From NCBI RefSeq assembly GCF_003550065.1, contig NZ_QXDC01000004.1:372001-436000 (forward strand): a stretch of DNA of 64,000 bases, given 5' to 3'. The position numbers and the translations under genes are program-made. Shown here piece by piece: positions 32,771 to 41,227 of the stretch (the first letter of the stretch is position 1; each line of letters opens with the position of its first letter). This DNA comes from Hephaestia caeni. GTDB lineage: Bacteria > Pseudomonadota > Alphaproteobacteria > Sphingomonadales > Sphingomonadaceae. Below the pieces are notes generated by a model. It saw only the letters and a list, made by a program, of their open reading frames with translations, made no database searches and was not told where the DNA came from.

Positions 32771-33171
32771 TGACGCCCGCCGAATTCGATACCCGCCGCC
32801 GCGCGCTCGGTCTCTCCATAGAGGAAGCGCGATTCGTCTGCGCGCACAACGGCAAGCCGGTCGATGTTCGGCAGGTGCGGCGTTGGGCGAATGGCGAATC
32901 GCCCGTGGCGCAAAACGCCATCGACGGCCTCAACGCGCTCGAATGGCGGATGGAGGCGATGGTCAACCAGCTCGTCGAGACGGTGACCAAGCGAACGATG
33001 GCCGGGCCGGTGCCGCTGCGGCGCTATCGCGATCAGGATGATCTCGATCGCAGCCCCGAGGGCGGCGACCTGCCGCTCGGCGCGCACGCGATCTATGTCG
33101 GCTGGGCCGCCGATGCGCTGGCGGCCGAAGGCGTCGGGGTCAACATCGTCTGGGCCGACGCGGTCGACTAG
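32767..33171 (+). CDS. Aca2/DUF1870-like helix-turn-helix regulator
   Basis: A 134-residue protein. Residues 3-50 are a helix-turn-helix of the DUF1870/YdiL type (MTPAEFDTRRRALGLSIEEA, then VRQVRRWANGESPVAQNA), and residues 84-131 are the matching C-terminal dimerisation part (LRRYRDQDDL, HAIYVGWAADAL, VGVNIVWAD). Aca2, which represses anti-CRISPR operons, belongs to this superfamily and has the same size and layout. It closes the operon, as aca genes do, and a perfect inverted repeat lies in the operon promoter. Assignment is from pattern recognition, not a database search. Confidence 0.7.
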   Translation: MMTPAEFDTRRRALGLSIEEARFVCAHNGKPVDVRQVRRWANGESPVAQNAIDGLNALEWRMEAMVNQLVETVTKRTMAGPVPLRRYRDQDDLDRSPEGGDLPLGAHAIYVGWAADALAAEGVGVNIVWADAVD

Positions 33172-33329
33172 CCACGCTTGGGGTTACCCTTGCCAGCGGC
33201 TTTCAAGCCCCAATAGAACGCCTCGCCGGCCCGCCGCTGCTGTTCCTCGATCGTCGGCGTGGGCTCGGGCCACATCTCGCGCGGCAGGCCGATGGGGATG
33301 CCGTAGGGTTCATCGTCGTTGTCTGGCAT
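33168..33329 (-). CDS. Small prophage protein, function unknown
   Basis: A 53-residue proline- and acid-rich N-terminus (MPDNDDEPYGIPIGLPREMW) followed by TIEEQQRRAGEAFYWGLKAA. It is the leftmost gene of the leftward prophage transcription unit; its stop overlaps the stop of the convergent Aca2-like gene. No family recognised. Confidence 0.5.
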   Translation of the reverse strand: MPDNDDEPYGIPIGLPREMWPEPTPTIEEQQRRAGEAFYWGLKAAGKGNPKRG

Positions 33330-33360
33330 GGCGGAACATCACCAGAACATCGCCAACACG

Positions 33361-33651
33361 TCAAGGGGTGAGGCACGTATCCAAAGCCGCTTCCGCCCTG
33401 TCCGCGTACATGCCGCTGCCCGCATATTCGATCAGCTTGGACAGGAGCACGGCGGCGAGCGCGTTGGCATCGGCCGGCAGTGGCCGGGCGAGCGGTGCGG
33501 GGCGCTCGGGACGCGTGGCCGGGCAAGGTTTCTGAACCTCCACCACCCGGTCGACCCACCTTATTTCCACGCCGGGCGGGGGCGTCTTGGTGGTCGAACA
33601 GGCCGCGAGCGCGGAAACCGCAACGAGTGCCAAAATTGCACGAGTTCGCAT
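33361..33651 (-). CDS. Outer spanin subunit (Rz1-like lipoprotein)
   Basis: A 96-residue lipoprotein with a clear lipobox: MRTRAILALVAVSALAACST, Cys at residue 18, then a proline-rich start (TTKTPPPGVEI) and a run of Pro/Ala. Phage o-spanins have this form. Its ATG overlaps the stop of the i-spanin gene (TGATG). With the i-spanin it fuses inner and outer membranes at the end of lysis. The usual long overlap of Rz1 inside Rz is replaced here by end-to-end coupling. Confidence 0.7.
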   Translation of the reverse strand: MRTRAILALVAVSALAACSTTKTPPPGVEIRWVDRVVEVQKPCPATRPERPAPLARPLPADANALAAVLLSKLIEYAGSGMYADRAEAALDTCLTP

Positions 33652-34115
33652 CACAGCCCCTCCGCTTGTTCGATAAGCCCGGCCGCCACGGGGCAATCAC
33701 CGGCTGCCTCGGCATGCTGCCGGATGCCCTCAAGGATCTGGATGCGCCGGTCGCTGCCCTTGGCCAGCGCGTCGAGCTTGGCGATGGTCGATGCGTCGCG
33801 GGCTTTGGCGTCAGCATAGGCTTTCGCGCGCGCGTCCGCCTCCCCGTTCAACCGGCCGATCTCTTTGGTCGCGTCGTCGAGGCTCTTTCGGTTCGTTCGC
33901 GCCGCCGTGGCGAGGTACTGCACATCGGCAGCGATCCGTGATTTGGTGACCGGCTTGAACCCGGCCGTCTCAAGTTCGTGGACGACGGCGTCGACCGTTT
34001 CCTTGTGCTCAGCACGCAGATGGTTGACGCGTGTTGCCCATACGGCGGTAAACACCAGCGCAAACGCCATCGCTCCGCCGATGATGCCGGTGATCTTTTG
34101 CGAGAGGCCGAACAT
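33651..34115 (-). CDS. Inner spanin subunit (Rz-like)
   Basis: A 154-residue protein with one N-terminal membrane helix (IIGGAMAFALVFTAVWA, residues 11-27) and a long periplasmic coiled coil (residues 45-130, rich in Ala/Lys/Asp). This is the topology of i-spanins. It lies between the endolysin and the o-spanin gene with stop/start overlaps on both sides. Its partner is the lipoprotein encoded at 33361-33651. Confidence 0.72.
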   Translation of the reverse strand: MFGLSQKITGIIGGAMAFALVFTAVWATRVNHLRAEHKETVDAVVHELETAGFKPVTKSRIAADVQYLATAARTNRKSLDDATKEIGRLNGEADARAKAYADAKARDASTIAKLDALAKGSDRRIQILEGIRQHAEAAGDCPVAAGLIEQAEGL

Positions 34116-34504
34116 CAGGTGGTTTCCTTTCGAGGCGTGATGCTGATGTCGAGTTGCAGATTGAAGCTCGCGACCATCATAACGGCGGTTCGGCCATGCG
34201 GTTTTGGTGTGAACTCGCCAGCGCTGGGCAGATGACCCCACCCGGTTTGCGCCTTGGTTGCGTCGGCGATCGCGGCAATTAGAGCATCGGGCGATCCCGC
34301 CTCGTCAGTCCACGGCACGGCAATCAAATCGAGATCGCGGGCCAGCGAACCGTGAACGGCAAGGGCATAACCGAGGCTGCGGGCGGCTTCCCGGAGCGAC
34401 GGCAACACGCGCTCGATAAACACCGCGATCTCCGCGCGCATCGCCTCGATGGCATAACCCTTGGCTGCGGCGGTGTAGTGCTCGGGGTGGTGCCATTCGC
34501 CCAT
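34115..34504 (-). CDS. Nucleotidyltransferase-like phage protein in the lysis cassette
   Basis: A 129-residue protein with AVHGSLARDLDLIAVPW, which follows the GS...D.D pattern of minimal nucleotidyltransferase folds, and a C-terminal KPHGRTAVMMVASFNLQLD. Similar proteins of unknown role recur in prophages next to lysis genes. Whether it still transfers nucleotides is not known. It is coupled to the endolysin and i-spanin genes by TGATG overlaps. Confidence 0.7.
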   Translation of the reverse strand: MGEWHHPEHYTAAAKGYAIEAMRAEIAVFIERVLPSLREAARSLGYALAVHGSLARDLDLIAVPWTDEAGSPDALIAAIADATKAQTGWGHLPSAGEFTPKPHGRTAVMMVASFNLQLDISITPRKETT

Positions 34505-35112
34505 CAGCACCTCCCCAAATCGACATTGCCGATGCGGTTGGCCGCCCAGCCGACCATGAAATCCTCGAAGCGCGAATTGCCGTGAGCGAGGCTGAGGTAA
34601 TAGGCGCCCTGCTGAGCATCCATGAGCCGCACCACCAGGCGGCACGCGGTTGCATCGCCCCGGAGCCGCGCGAGGCTCTGATACGCGCGCACCGTGGCAG
34701 GCCCGACACGACCGTCGATGGCGATATCGGCATAATCGCGCTGGCGGCGGTTGAGACTGTTGAGCGCGGTCTGTAGCCAGCGCGAGGGATGCGCCGGGCC
34801 GGTGTTGACGCCGCTGTCGATCGCCTCGCGCGCCACCGGCTCCGAAACCCCGATCAGCCGATCGAAGCCGGGGCCAGCAATATAGTCCTGATAATAGACC
34901 GCCTGCGCGAAACCCTTCGGCAGCGCGCGCATGGCGCCCTCATAACCGTGCATGCGCGCCACCTTCTCGGTGATCCCATGCTTGGTTGCGCCGCCCGGAT
35001 CGCTCGGGTGATCGACGTACCCGCCCTCAACGTTGAACAACGCCGCGATGATCGCGAGCGCGGCAACGGAGATGGCCCCGGCCGCACCGGCCTTCTGCTT
35101 ATTGCTCGCCAT
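34504..35112 (-). CDS. Endolysin, glycoside hydrolase family 108
   Basis: A 202-residue N-acetylmuramidase-type endolysin. The GH108 motif is EGGYVDHPSDPGGATKHGIT, with Glu29 as the catalytic residue. The C-terminal part (residues 110-200) resembles the peptidoglycan-binding region that accompanies GH108 (DGRVGPATVRAYQSL). An N-terminal hydrophobic helix (AGAISVAALAIIAALF) without a cleavage site suggests a signal-anchor-release endolysin, exported by Sec and held in the membrane until depolarisation. Confidence 0.88.
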   Translation of the reverse strand: MASNKQKAGAAGAISVAALAIIAALFNVEGGYVDHPSDPGGATKHGITEKVARMHGYEGAMRALPKGFAQAVYYQDYIAGPGFDRLIGVSEPVAREAIDSGVNTGPAHPSRWLQTALNSLNRRQRDYADIAIDGRVGPATVRAYQSLARLRGDATACRLVVRLMDAQQGAYYLSLAHGNSRFEDFMVGWAANRIGNVDLGRC

Positions 35113-35308
35113 CTTTCGCCCCCTGCTTGGTCAACCGCCCGAGCACGAACGACCCGAAAAGCACCCCTGAGACGGAAAGGTTGATCGCGGGCGGAATGCG
35201 CTCGCCCAAGGCGATCGGCAGCATGTTCCACGCGGCCAGCGCACCCGCCGCCCACATCGACCAGAACCGCCACGCAGCGCGCGCGTCGTCGATCAGTTCG
35301 AGCTTCAT
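35099..35308 (-). CDS. Small holin-like membrane protein
   Basis: A 69-residue protein with two hydrophobic helices (MWAAGALAAWNMLPIAL and NLSVSGVLFGSFVLG) and a charged C-terminus, typical of the small phage membrane proteins (DUF7940-like) found just before endolysins. It overlaps the endolysin start by 14 bp. A holin or pinholin role is inferred from size, topology and position. Confidence 0.65.
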   Translation of the reverse strand: MKLELIDDARAAWRFWSMWAAGALAAWNMLPIALGERIPPAINLSVSGVLFGSFVLGRLTKQGAKDGEQ

Positions 35309-35595
35309 TCCCGCTCCTCCCGGTGATCGAGGTGGATTTCCGAGGTGACCGCCTGCATCGCCTGACGAAGCTGTTGCGGCCCGTGGAGCATCAGCATCAC
35401 CTCAAGCTGCTCGATGCGACGTTGCAGCGCGTCGTTCTGGCCCTTCAATTCCTTGATCCGTGGCTCGAAAAACAGCCGCCAGATAAGGGCGCCCATCCCA
35501 AGCCACATGGCCGTCGCGATGGACCAACCCGCCGCGAACGCCATGCCGAGAAGGCCGCCCTGCGATCCGGTGTAATCAAGCTCTGGAGTCGCCAT
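35305..35595 (-). CDS. Membrane protein with C-terminal coiled coil, lysis cassette
   Basis: A 96-residue protein: one N-terminal hydrophobic stretch (LLGMAFAAGWSIATAMWLGM) and a charged coiled-coil tail (IKELKGQNDALQRRIEQLEV). ATGA overlap with the holin-like gene. It could be a second holin, an antiholin or a lysis regulator. I do not recognise a named family. Confidence 0.6.
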   Translation of the reverse strand: MATPELDYTGSQGGLLGMAFAAGWSIATAMWLGMGALIWRLFFEPRIKELKGQNDALQRRIEQLEVMLMLHGPQQLRQAMQAVTSEIHLDHREERE

Positions 35596-35608
35596 CACAC
35601 TGCTCCGC

Positions 35609-35941
35609 TCACCGGTGAAACCGCCCGTAAATGCAATGCGCCATCTCATGGCCCAGCCATTGCGGCTCGTAGCGGACATGCGGATCGACGATGTGGATCG
35701 TGCACGCCGGTGAGGTTGCCGACAGCGTGGAGAATGCGGCAAGCTCGCGCCCTGAGCCGGGATCAGCCCCCGCATCGCCACCGGCGCGCTGGAGATCGGC
35801 GAGCGACGGGTGCGTCACGATCGTGACGCTGAGATGCGTGCGATTGAACTCCTGGCGCTCGAAGGCGTAGCCGTCATCGCCGCGCTGGTTGCAGGCGGTG
35901 AGCAGGATGACGGCGACGAGGATGACCGCGAGGCGGCGCAT
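35609..35941 (-). CDS. Small lipoprotein with an HExxH metallopeptidase motif
   Basis: A 110-residue protein with a lipobox (MRRLAVILVAVILLTACNQR, Cys17). The mature part is short and ends in WLGHEMAHCIYGRFHR; HEMAH is an HExxH zinc-binding signature. It lies between tail-tip and lysis genes with stop/start overlap at 35941. A tiny zinc peptidase anchored in the outer membrane could act on the envelope during lysis or alter the lysogen surface. No family is recognised, and a third zinc ligand is not obvious. Confidence 0.65.
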   Translation of the reverse strand: MRRLAVILVAVILLTACNQRGDDGYAFERQEFNRTHLSVTIVTHPSLADLQRAGGDAGADPGSGRELAAFSTLSATSPACTIHIVDPHVRYEPQWLGHEMAHCIYGRFHR

Positions 35942-36339
35942 CACGACACTGCCAGACCTACACCGGTGACCAGGCACCTCAATTTGCCGTTGAAGCTCTC
36001 GGCCGCGTACCGATCGTCGAGCGCCTCTACGGCGGTCTTGACGGTTGCGAACGCGTCCGACGTGAGGATGTCGGTCAACGGCGCCAGAAAGGTCGCGCGC
36101 TCCGCTGCGGCGGCATCCGCCAGTGCCGACTGATATGCGCCGACCAGCGTCTGCCACTCGCCGATCGCGTCGGCGATCGCCGCGAGCTGCTCGGCGTCGA
36201 GCGCCACGATCTGGTCCGTCGTCATGCCGCCGACCTGCGCGCCGCTCAGTTCGCCGAGATCGGCCGCGGAGTAGGCCGCCAGCTCGGCGGGGGTGAGCGC
36301 CGCGATCTCCGCCGCTGTCATCGTCTTGATATCGTCCAT
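35941..36339 (-). CDS. Repeat-containing phage protein downstream of the tail tip
   Basis: A 132-residue protein. Residues 5-55 consist of 8- to 9-residue repeats of the type (M/L)TxxEIAAL (TAAEIAALTPAELAAYSAAD, then TTDQIVALDAEQLAAI), a pattern seen in virion-associated proteins. The rest is helical. It starts 12 bp after the tail-tip gene. A tail-associated accessory role is plausible but unproven. Confidence 0.6.
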   Translation of the reverse strand: MDDIKTMTAAEIAALTPAELAAYSAADLGELSGAQVGGMTTDQIVALDAEQLAAIADAIGEWQTLVGAYQSALADAAAAERATFLAPLTDILTSDAFATVKTAVEALDDRYAAESFNGKLRCLVTGVGLAVS

Positions 36340-36350
36340 CGTGTTTACTC

Positions 36351-39300
36351 CTAGGCAAGTCGTTCGAGGGTGGCGGTCAGCGTGCCGCTCAGGCTGAGGC
36401 CGGTCTGGCCCGATCGCGTCACGGTGATCTCGAATGTCGCCGATCCGCTGCCCGGATTGTTGATGACGCTCGCCGCCGCCGAGGCGAGAGCAGACAAGTC
36501 GACGGCGCCGTCGAGATTGGCGGTGATCTGCCCGCTCCAGATCGTCGTCGTCGTGCCGCCAAAGGTGATTTTGGCGCCCACCTGCATCACGACGAGATTG
36601 CCGGTGCCGCCCGTCGCGAACTCCGAGCCGCCGAGCGTCAGCCGCAACTTGCCGCCTGATGCGACGCTCGAAAGTGAGCCGCTGAGGACTGTGGAGGTGC
36701 TGGTGCCCGACGAGGCGACCGCCGCCGTGCCCGAGCCACTGTAGAGCAGCTTGTTCCCGCCGCCCGCGGTGGCATCCAGATCGGTGCCGCCGTAATAGAC
36801 CTTGCCATCGGTCGCGATCGCCCACTTGCTGTTGGCGATGGTCTCGGCGCCGACCGCGACCGACTTGAGCCCGTACCACTGCACGAGATTGGCGGCCGAC
36901 CCGAACTTAGGCCCCCATGCGAGCCGATACGATCCGGCAACCACCCGCCAGACACCGCCCGAAAAGCTGGTCCCATCGCCCGCGCCACCGTCGATTTCGA
37001 AGACGTCGGTCAGATAGGTGATTTTCGACGCCACCCCGTCATTGGTCGAAACTCTGCCGGAGACCTTGCCGTTGACGTCGAGCTTGAGGCCGACGACCGC
37101 TTTGGCGATGCCGTTCGCCTCGGCTGCAACGGCGTCGGTGGCGGTAATATTCGCCTCGGCCGTCCCCATTCGCGCGTTGAGCGCTGTGACGGTGGAGGCG
37201 TTGGCCTTGCCGGTCGTGAGCGACGAGATCGCCCCGGTGTTGGTCGCAACACTGGCCGACAGATCATCGATCTGCCCGGTCTTGATCTCCGCATCTGACG
37301 CGGGGCGAACATCGCACCGGAACCACGTGAGACGGTTCGCCACCGCCGTCGAACCGAGCGCGGACAAATGGCTCATCGGATACGCGCGCACCCTGCTCAT
37401 CCCGGCAGGTGCGACGAACAGCACCATCTTGCGGAACCGATAGACCTTGCCGACCACGCCGGCACCGATCGCAGCGCCGGTGTTGTTTGCCGGGTCGGTC
37501 GCGAACGGAACGGAGAAGGACGCCGACGCGGTCAGGTCGTCATTATAGCCGCTCACCCTTGCGCCCGCGCCAGCGAGCGTACCGGCCTCAAGGCGGAAAT
37601 CGGCTTCGATGACGTAATAGCCCAACTGAGCCGAACCGATGTCGGTCGTGATGTACGAATAGGCATCACCGCCTGCGGGGCCGGGCAGGGTCCAGCCCCA
37701 GCCGACCCCGTTTTCGCCGGCGGCGCGATAGCCAGCGCTCGTATTCGCCCCGCTGTTCCAACCGGTGGGGCGGGCGCCCACCGCCGCGCTGGGATAGTCG
37801 GCAAACACCGGATTGGCCGTGATCGCGCCGGTGCTGACATTCGCGGCGACCACAGCGCTCTGTTGCGCCGCCACCATCGCCCCGAGGGAGCCGTCGTGCA
37901 GAATGACGGTCTCGTCGCGCAGGCTCTGCGCCTGCCCACGCGCCGTCTGCGCGTCGAGCTTCGCCTGGTTGGACGCGGTCGCGGACACACCAGCCGCATC
38001 TTTCGACACCCCGGCGAGCATCTCACTCGTCGCTGCCGCGCTCGCGGAGCCCGCCGCCTTGCTGCTCTCGGTGATGTCCTCGGGGCGCCCGAGCACCCAC
38101 CGGATCGAGTTGGCCGCGTTGTTATTGTTGAGCCTCAAGACGAGCCGCAGATAGACCGCGCCGTTCGCCATCGCCGTGTCGGCGGCCACGTCAACCGTCA
38201 GTTCGTACCAGGTGCCGGCGGTCGTCATGACAACCGTCGCCGAGGTCAGCGCGTCGACGACATAATTGTAATTGGCGTCGAGCCCCACCGCGAGCAGCGT
38301 CAGGCGTGGCGACGCGGCCGGTGTCGCGGTCGGCGCCCCTTGCGACGTAAACCTGTATTTGCGGCCCGCCTCCAGCCGGATCACGCCGATCTGGCCCACG
38401 TCGATAAACGATGTCGCCGCCGTTGAGGCGATGTCCAGCGACCTGCCCCGGCTCGACGTGCCGAACGAAAAGACGCCGCCGGCCACAATCGGCACCCGCG
38501 TCTTCGGGGCGCCCTCATAGCCGGCGAACCAATAGGCGCCGTCAGCGGTAAAGTCGCTCGGCAGCGTCGTCAGCGCCCCCAGCCGGGCCGTCACCGAGTC
38601 GCGCTGCGCCGCCACCGAATAAACAAGCGTCTCGTCGCGATATCCCTCAGCGACCGACGCGCTCCCCGAAGCGGCGCCTGCGTCATTGGCGGCGTCGCCG
38701 GCCGCTGCCTCGGCGTCTTCCTTGTACCCCAGCGCCAGCGCGGCGCTCGCCGCCGAACTGAGCGTATCGCCATAGGTCGTGATCAGACCCGCGATATCGC
38801 TCTGAGCGGTGTCGAGGCCGTCGAGCACATCGATCGCGGGGCGGCCGGCCACGTTGGTGGTGTCGTTCGCCGTGTTTTCGCTAGTCACGTCAGCGTTATC
38901 CGCCGGCTTGGTCCCGGTCGGGTCGGTCACCCCGTCCCACGGCACCGCCGCATCGCCGGAGGTGACCGGCCCGAGCACAAGCCGCGCGCCCGTCACGCCG
39001 CGCACCTGGTAGCTGACGGCGCCCTCGTAGGACACGCCGGGCGCCACGCTCGCCACCACCTTGCGCGTTGTGGCGGGCGGTTCGATACCGGCCGCGATCC
39101 AGTCGCCGCCGCCGTCCTCGGGCCGATATTCGAACACAACCGCGCTCGCGTTCGGATCCGCCACGACACCATCGAACACGATCGCAGGCACCGACCCGCC
39201 GTCCGACGCCACCGTCTCGCCCGCCAGTGTCCAATCGGTCGCCAATGGTGCGGGTACATCGCCCAGATCGGGCACGGAGAGCGAAGGCGTCGGCGGGGGC

Positions 39301-40817
39301 GTCCCCGTCCGCCCGAGCGCGTAATCGTGCTTGCCCGGCGTCTCGCTTTTCAGTTCGAGCGTCACCACGCCCGTCGCCGGATCGAGCGAGCGCCGCGTGA
39401 TGATCGCCGGTTGGCTCGACAGGCCAAGCTCCGGGATATCGAGCGTCAGGCAGTCACCGGGGCGGTAGCCCATCCACCGCGTTTTGAGCGGCAGGGTGAT
39501 CGGCCCGAACTCACGCGCATTGACGATATCATACGCCGCCAGCTCCGCTGCCTGATCGGCCTGCTGCACGAGCTGGTAATCGATCTCACGCGTACGGCGG
39601 CCCTTGTCGGCGGTGACGTACTCTTCGACCCGCACCGCATCGAGCGGCACCACTTCCCAGCCGTGGCTTTCCAGCCGGATGCGCGGCACCACGCCATTGA
39701 TCCGCTCGCGCCGCGATTGGGTGGCGACAACCGATCCCTTGCCGACCAAGTCCTTGGAGGTGATCGTCGCAAGGCTGACGCGCGGCGCCGAGATCATTGC
39801 GGAGAGTTTCGCGCCCTGCCGGATCGGCTCGCCGCCGCCCGCCTGCGCGAGCATCTTGAGCACGTCCCATTTCGCGTCCGCCGAGGTGACGACGCCGCCC
39901 GCCTTCCAGCCATTGGCATCCGCGATGTTCGCGGCCTCGACGATCTGCGGCACGCTGATCGACGCCAGCGCCATGCCGACGCCGAACACGCGCACGCCGT
40001 TCTGCCAGCGGCCCAGCGCGACCGTCAGCAGGTGCAGCCACGGGTTCTCCGAATAGACATAAGTCGATTCGACACCGGCCCGACATGGCCCCGACCCACC
40101 CGGATAGGTGCTGTCGAGCCGCGGGTCATACGTTTTGACGCCCTTCAGGATCGCCTGTGGCGCCGGAAGGCCACCGGCGAACTTCTTCCCCTTCTTGTCG
40201 AATTTCAGCGTCCACAGCCCCGCCGCGAGGCCCGACAGCTTGTACGACGCGCCCCATTGCGGTGGCGTTGGGCTGAACGACAGCGCATTGCTCTCGGGGC
40301 ACGCACCGAGCTGCTTGTCCAGCCACATGTAGCCCGCGTAGCTGCCGGTCGCAGCGGTGCCCGAAAACGGCACCGTGACGCGATCGACCTGGAATGCCTC
40401 GATCCCCTCGATCGGCCCGAGGCCCCAGACGATGCCGAAGCTCTGGTAGGGGTTGTGAACATCATCCAGCGTCGCGCCGAACGCCGCGCGGTGGACGATA
40501 TAGCCGCCCGATGCGGTGCGGCCGATCGGATACGGCACCGGCGCCTGCGGATCGAGCTTGAAGTCCTCGGGGTTGCCGACCGCGAGCGCGCCGGGCGGCT
40601 TTGAGGTGAGTAGGGTCGCTCCTGCGCTAAGCGCTACCGCAGCGACGCCGGCGATTGTTCCGATGGCCGTGAAGGTCGCGGCCGAAATCCCCGCGACGGT
40701 CGTAACGCCGCCGACAGTAGCGCCGATTAGGCCGGCGCCCGCCGCGGCGCCGATTCCGGTCGCGACGAGGGCGACGGCGCCAACAACAATCGCGGCCGTT
40801 CTCAGCATTTTGGCCAT
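36351..40817 (-). CDS. Phage tail tip / host specificity protein (gpJ-like)
   Basis: A 1488-residue protein, the largest of the prophage. A Gly/Ala-rich hydrophobic N-terminus (residues 1-70) typical of siphophage tail-tip proteins is followed by a hub region, fibronectin-like segments near 560-660, an Ala-rich coiled region, two jelly-roll-like segments that may bind glycans (about 770-930 and 1020-1150), and a C-terminal domain of the type ending many gpJ proteins. It forms the tail tip and probably determines receptor binding. The ATG at 40817 has a GAGGAAATTC site; an in-frame extension to 40985 would overlap the rightward lipoprotein gene. Confidence 0.85.
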   Translation of the reverse strand: MAKMLRTAAIVVGAVALVATGIGAAAGAGLIGATVGGVTTVAGISAATFTAIGTIAGVAAVALSAGATLLTSKPPGALAVGNPEDFKLDPQAPVPYPIGRTASGGYIVHRAAFGATLDDVHNPYQSFGIVWGLGPIEGIEAFQVDRVTVPFSGTAATGSYAGYMWLDKQLGACPESNALSFSPTPPQWGASYKLSGLAAGLWTLKFDKKGKKFAGGLPAPQAILKGVKTYDPRLDSTYPGGSGPCRAGVESTYVYSENPWLHLLTVALGRWQNGVRVFGVGMALASISVPQIVEAANIADANGWKAGGVVTSADAKWDVLKMLAQAGGGEPIRQGAKLSAMISAPRVSLATITSKDLVGKGSVVATQSRRERINGVVPRIRLESHGWEVVPLDAVRVEEYVTADKGRRTREIDYQLVQQADQAAELAAYDIVNAREFGPITLPLKTRWMGYRPGDCLTLDIPELGLSSQPAIITRRSLDPATGVVTLELKSETPGKHDYALGRTGTPPPTPSLSVPDLGDVPAPLATDWTLAGETVASDGGSVPAIVFDGVVADPNASAVVFEYRPEDGGGDWIAAGIEPPATTRKVVASVAPGVSYEGAVSYQVRGVTGARLVLGPVTSGDAAVPWDGVTDPTGTKPADNADVTSENTANDTTNVAGRPAIDVLDGLDTAQSDIAGLITTYGDTLSSAASAALALGYKEDAEAAAGDAANDAGAASGSASVAEGYRDETLVYSVAAQRDSVTARLGALTTLPSDFTADGAYWFAGYEGAPKTRVPIVAGGVFSFGTSSRGRSLDIASTAATSFIDVGQIGVIRLEAGRKYRFTSQGAPTATPAASPRLTLLAVGLDANYNYVVDALTSATVVMTTAGTWYELTVDVAADTAMANGAVYLRLVLRLNNNNAANSIRWVLGRPEDITESSKAAGSASAAATSEMLAGVSKDAAGVSATASNQAKLDAQTARGQAQSLRDETVILHDGSLGAMVAAQQSAVVAANVSTGAITANPVFADYPSAAVGARPTGWNSGANTSAGYRAAGENGVGWGWTLPGPAGGDAYSYITTDIGSAQLGYYVIEADFRLEAGTLAGAGARVSGYNDDLTASASFSVPFATDPANNTGAAIGAGVVGKVYRFRKMVLFVAPAGMSRVRAYPMSHLSALGSTAVANRLTWFRCDVRPASDAEIKTGQIDDLSASVATNTGAISSLTTGKANASTVTALNARMGTAEANITATDAVAAEANGIAKAVVGLKLDVNGKVSGRVSTNDGVASKITYLTDVFEIDGGAGDGTSFSGGVWRVVAGSYRLAWGPKFGSAANLVQWYGLKSVAVGAETIANSKWAIATDGKVYYGGTDLDATAGGGNKLLYSGSGTAAVASSGTSTSTVLSGSLSSVASGGKLRLTLGGSEFATGGTGNLVVMQVGAKITFGGTTTTIWSGQITANLDGAVDLSALASAAASVINNPGSGSATFEITVTRSGQTGLSLSGTLTATLERLA

Positions 40818-40884
40818 GAATTTCCTCGGAACTTGTGCCAAAACACCCCGGCGCGAGATCAACACTCGCGCTGTGGGGGTTCTG

Positions 40885-41214
40885 ATGAAGATGATCTGGC
40901 TTACGTGCGTCGCGCTGGCGGGATGCGCCGGGACCGTCTCCGACGTTCGATCGCATCCGGTATTTTTCGAGGCCGCCTCGGCCAAGAGCCTTGGCGCGCT
41001 GTCTCAGTGCCTCGCTGACAAATGGTCGAAGGGAGAGGTCAATTCAGTGCCGCGCGAGCGCGGTGTGACGATCACCGTCGGGTGGCATTTCCATAGCAGT
41101 CCCGTGACGGAGGCCGTTGTCGACATTGACGATTTGGGCGAGACTAGGCGCGTTACCTTGCGCGTCCGAAAGGAGCATAAGTCGTTGCGTGAGGACGTGA
41201 AAAGCTGCCTCTAA
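40885..41214 (+). CDS. Rightward lipoprotein gene inside the tail operon (moron)
   Basis: A 109-residue lipoprotein on the strand opposite to all surrounding tail genes. The signal is MKMIWLTCVALAGC with lipobox Cys14. The mature part is hydrophilic (ALSQCLADKWSKGEVNSV, GWHFHSSPVTEAVVDIDDLG, TLRVRKEHKSLREDVKSCL) with two cysteines that may pair. A GGGGG tract precedes the ATG. A lone reverse-oriented lipoprotein gene is a typical moron expressed in the lysogen, and superinfection exclusion at the envelope is the most common role. Confidence 0.72.
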   Translation: MKMIWLTCVALAGCAGTVSDVRSHPVFFEAASAKSLGALSQCLADKWSKGEVNSVPRERGVTITVGWHFHSSPVTEAVVDIDDLGETRRVTLRVRKEHKSLREDVKSCL

Positions 41215-41227
41215 ATCACACGCTTTA

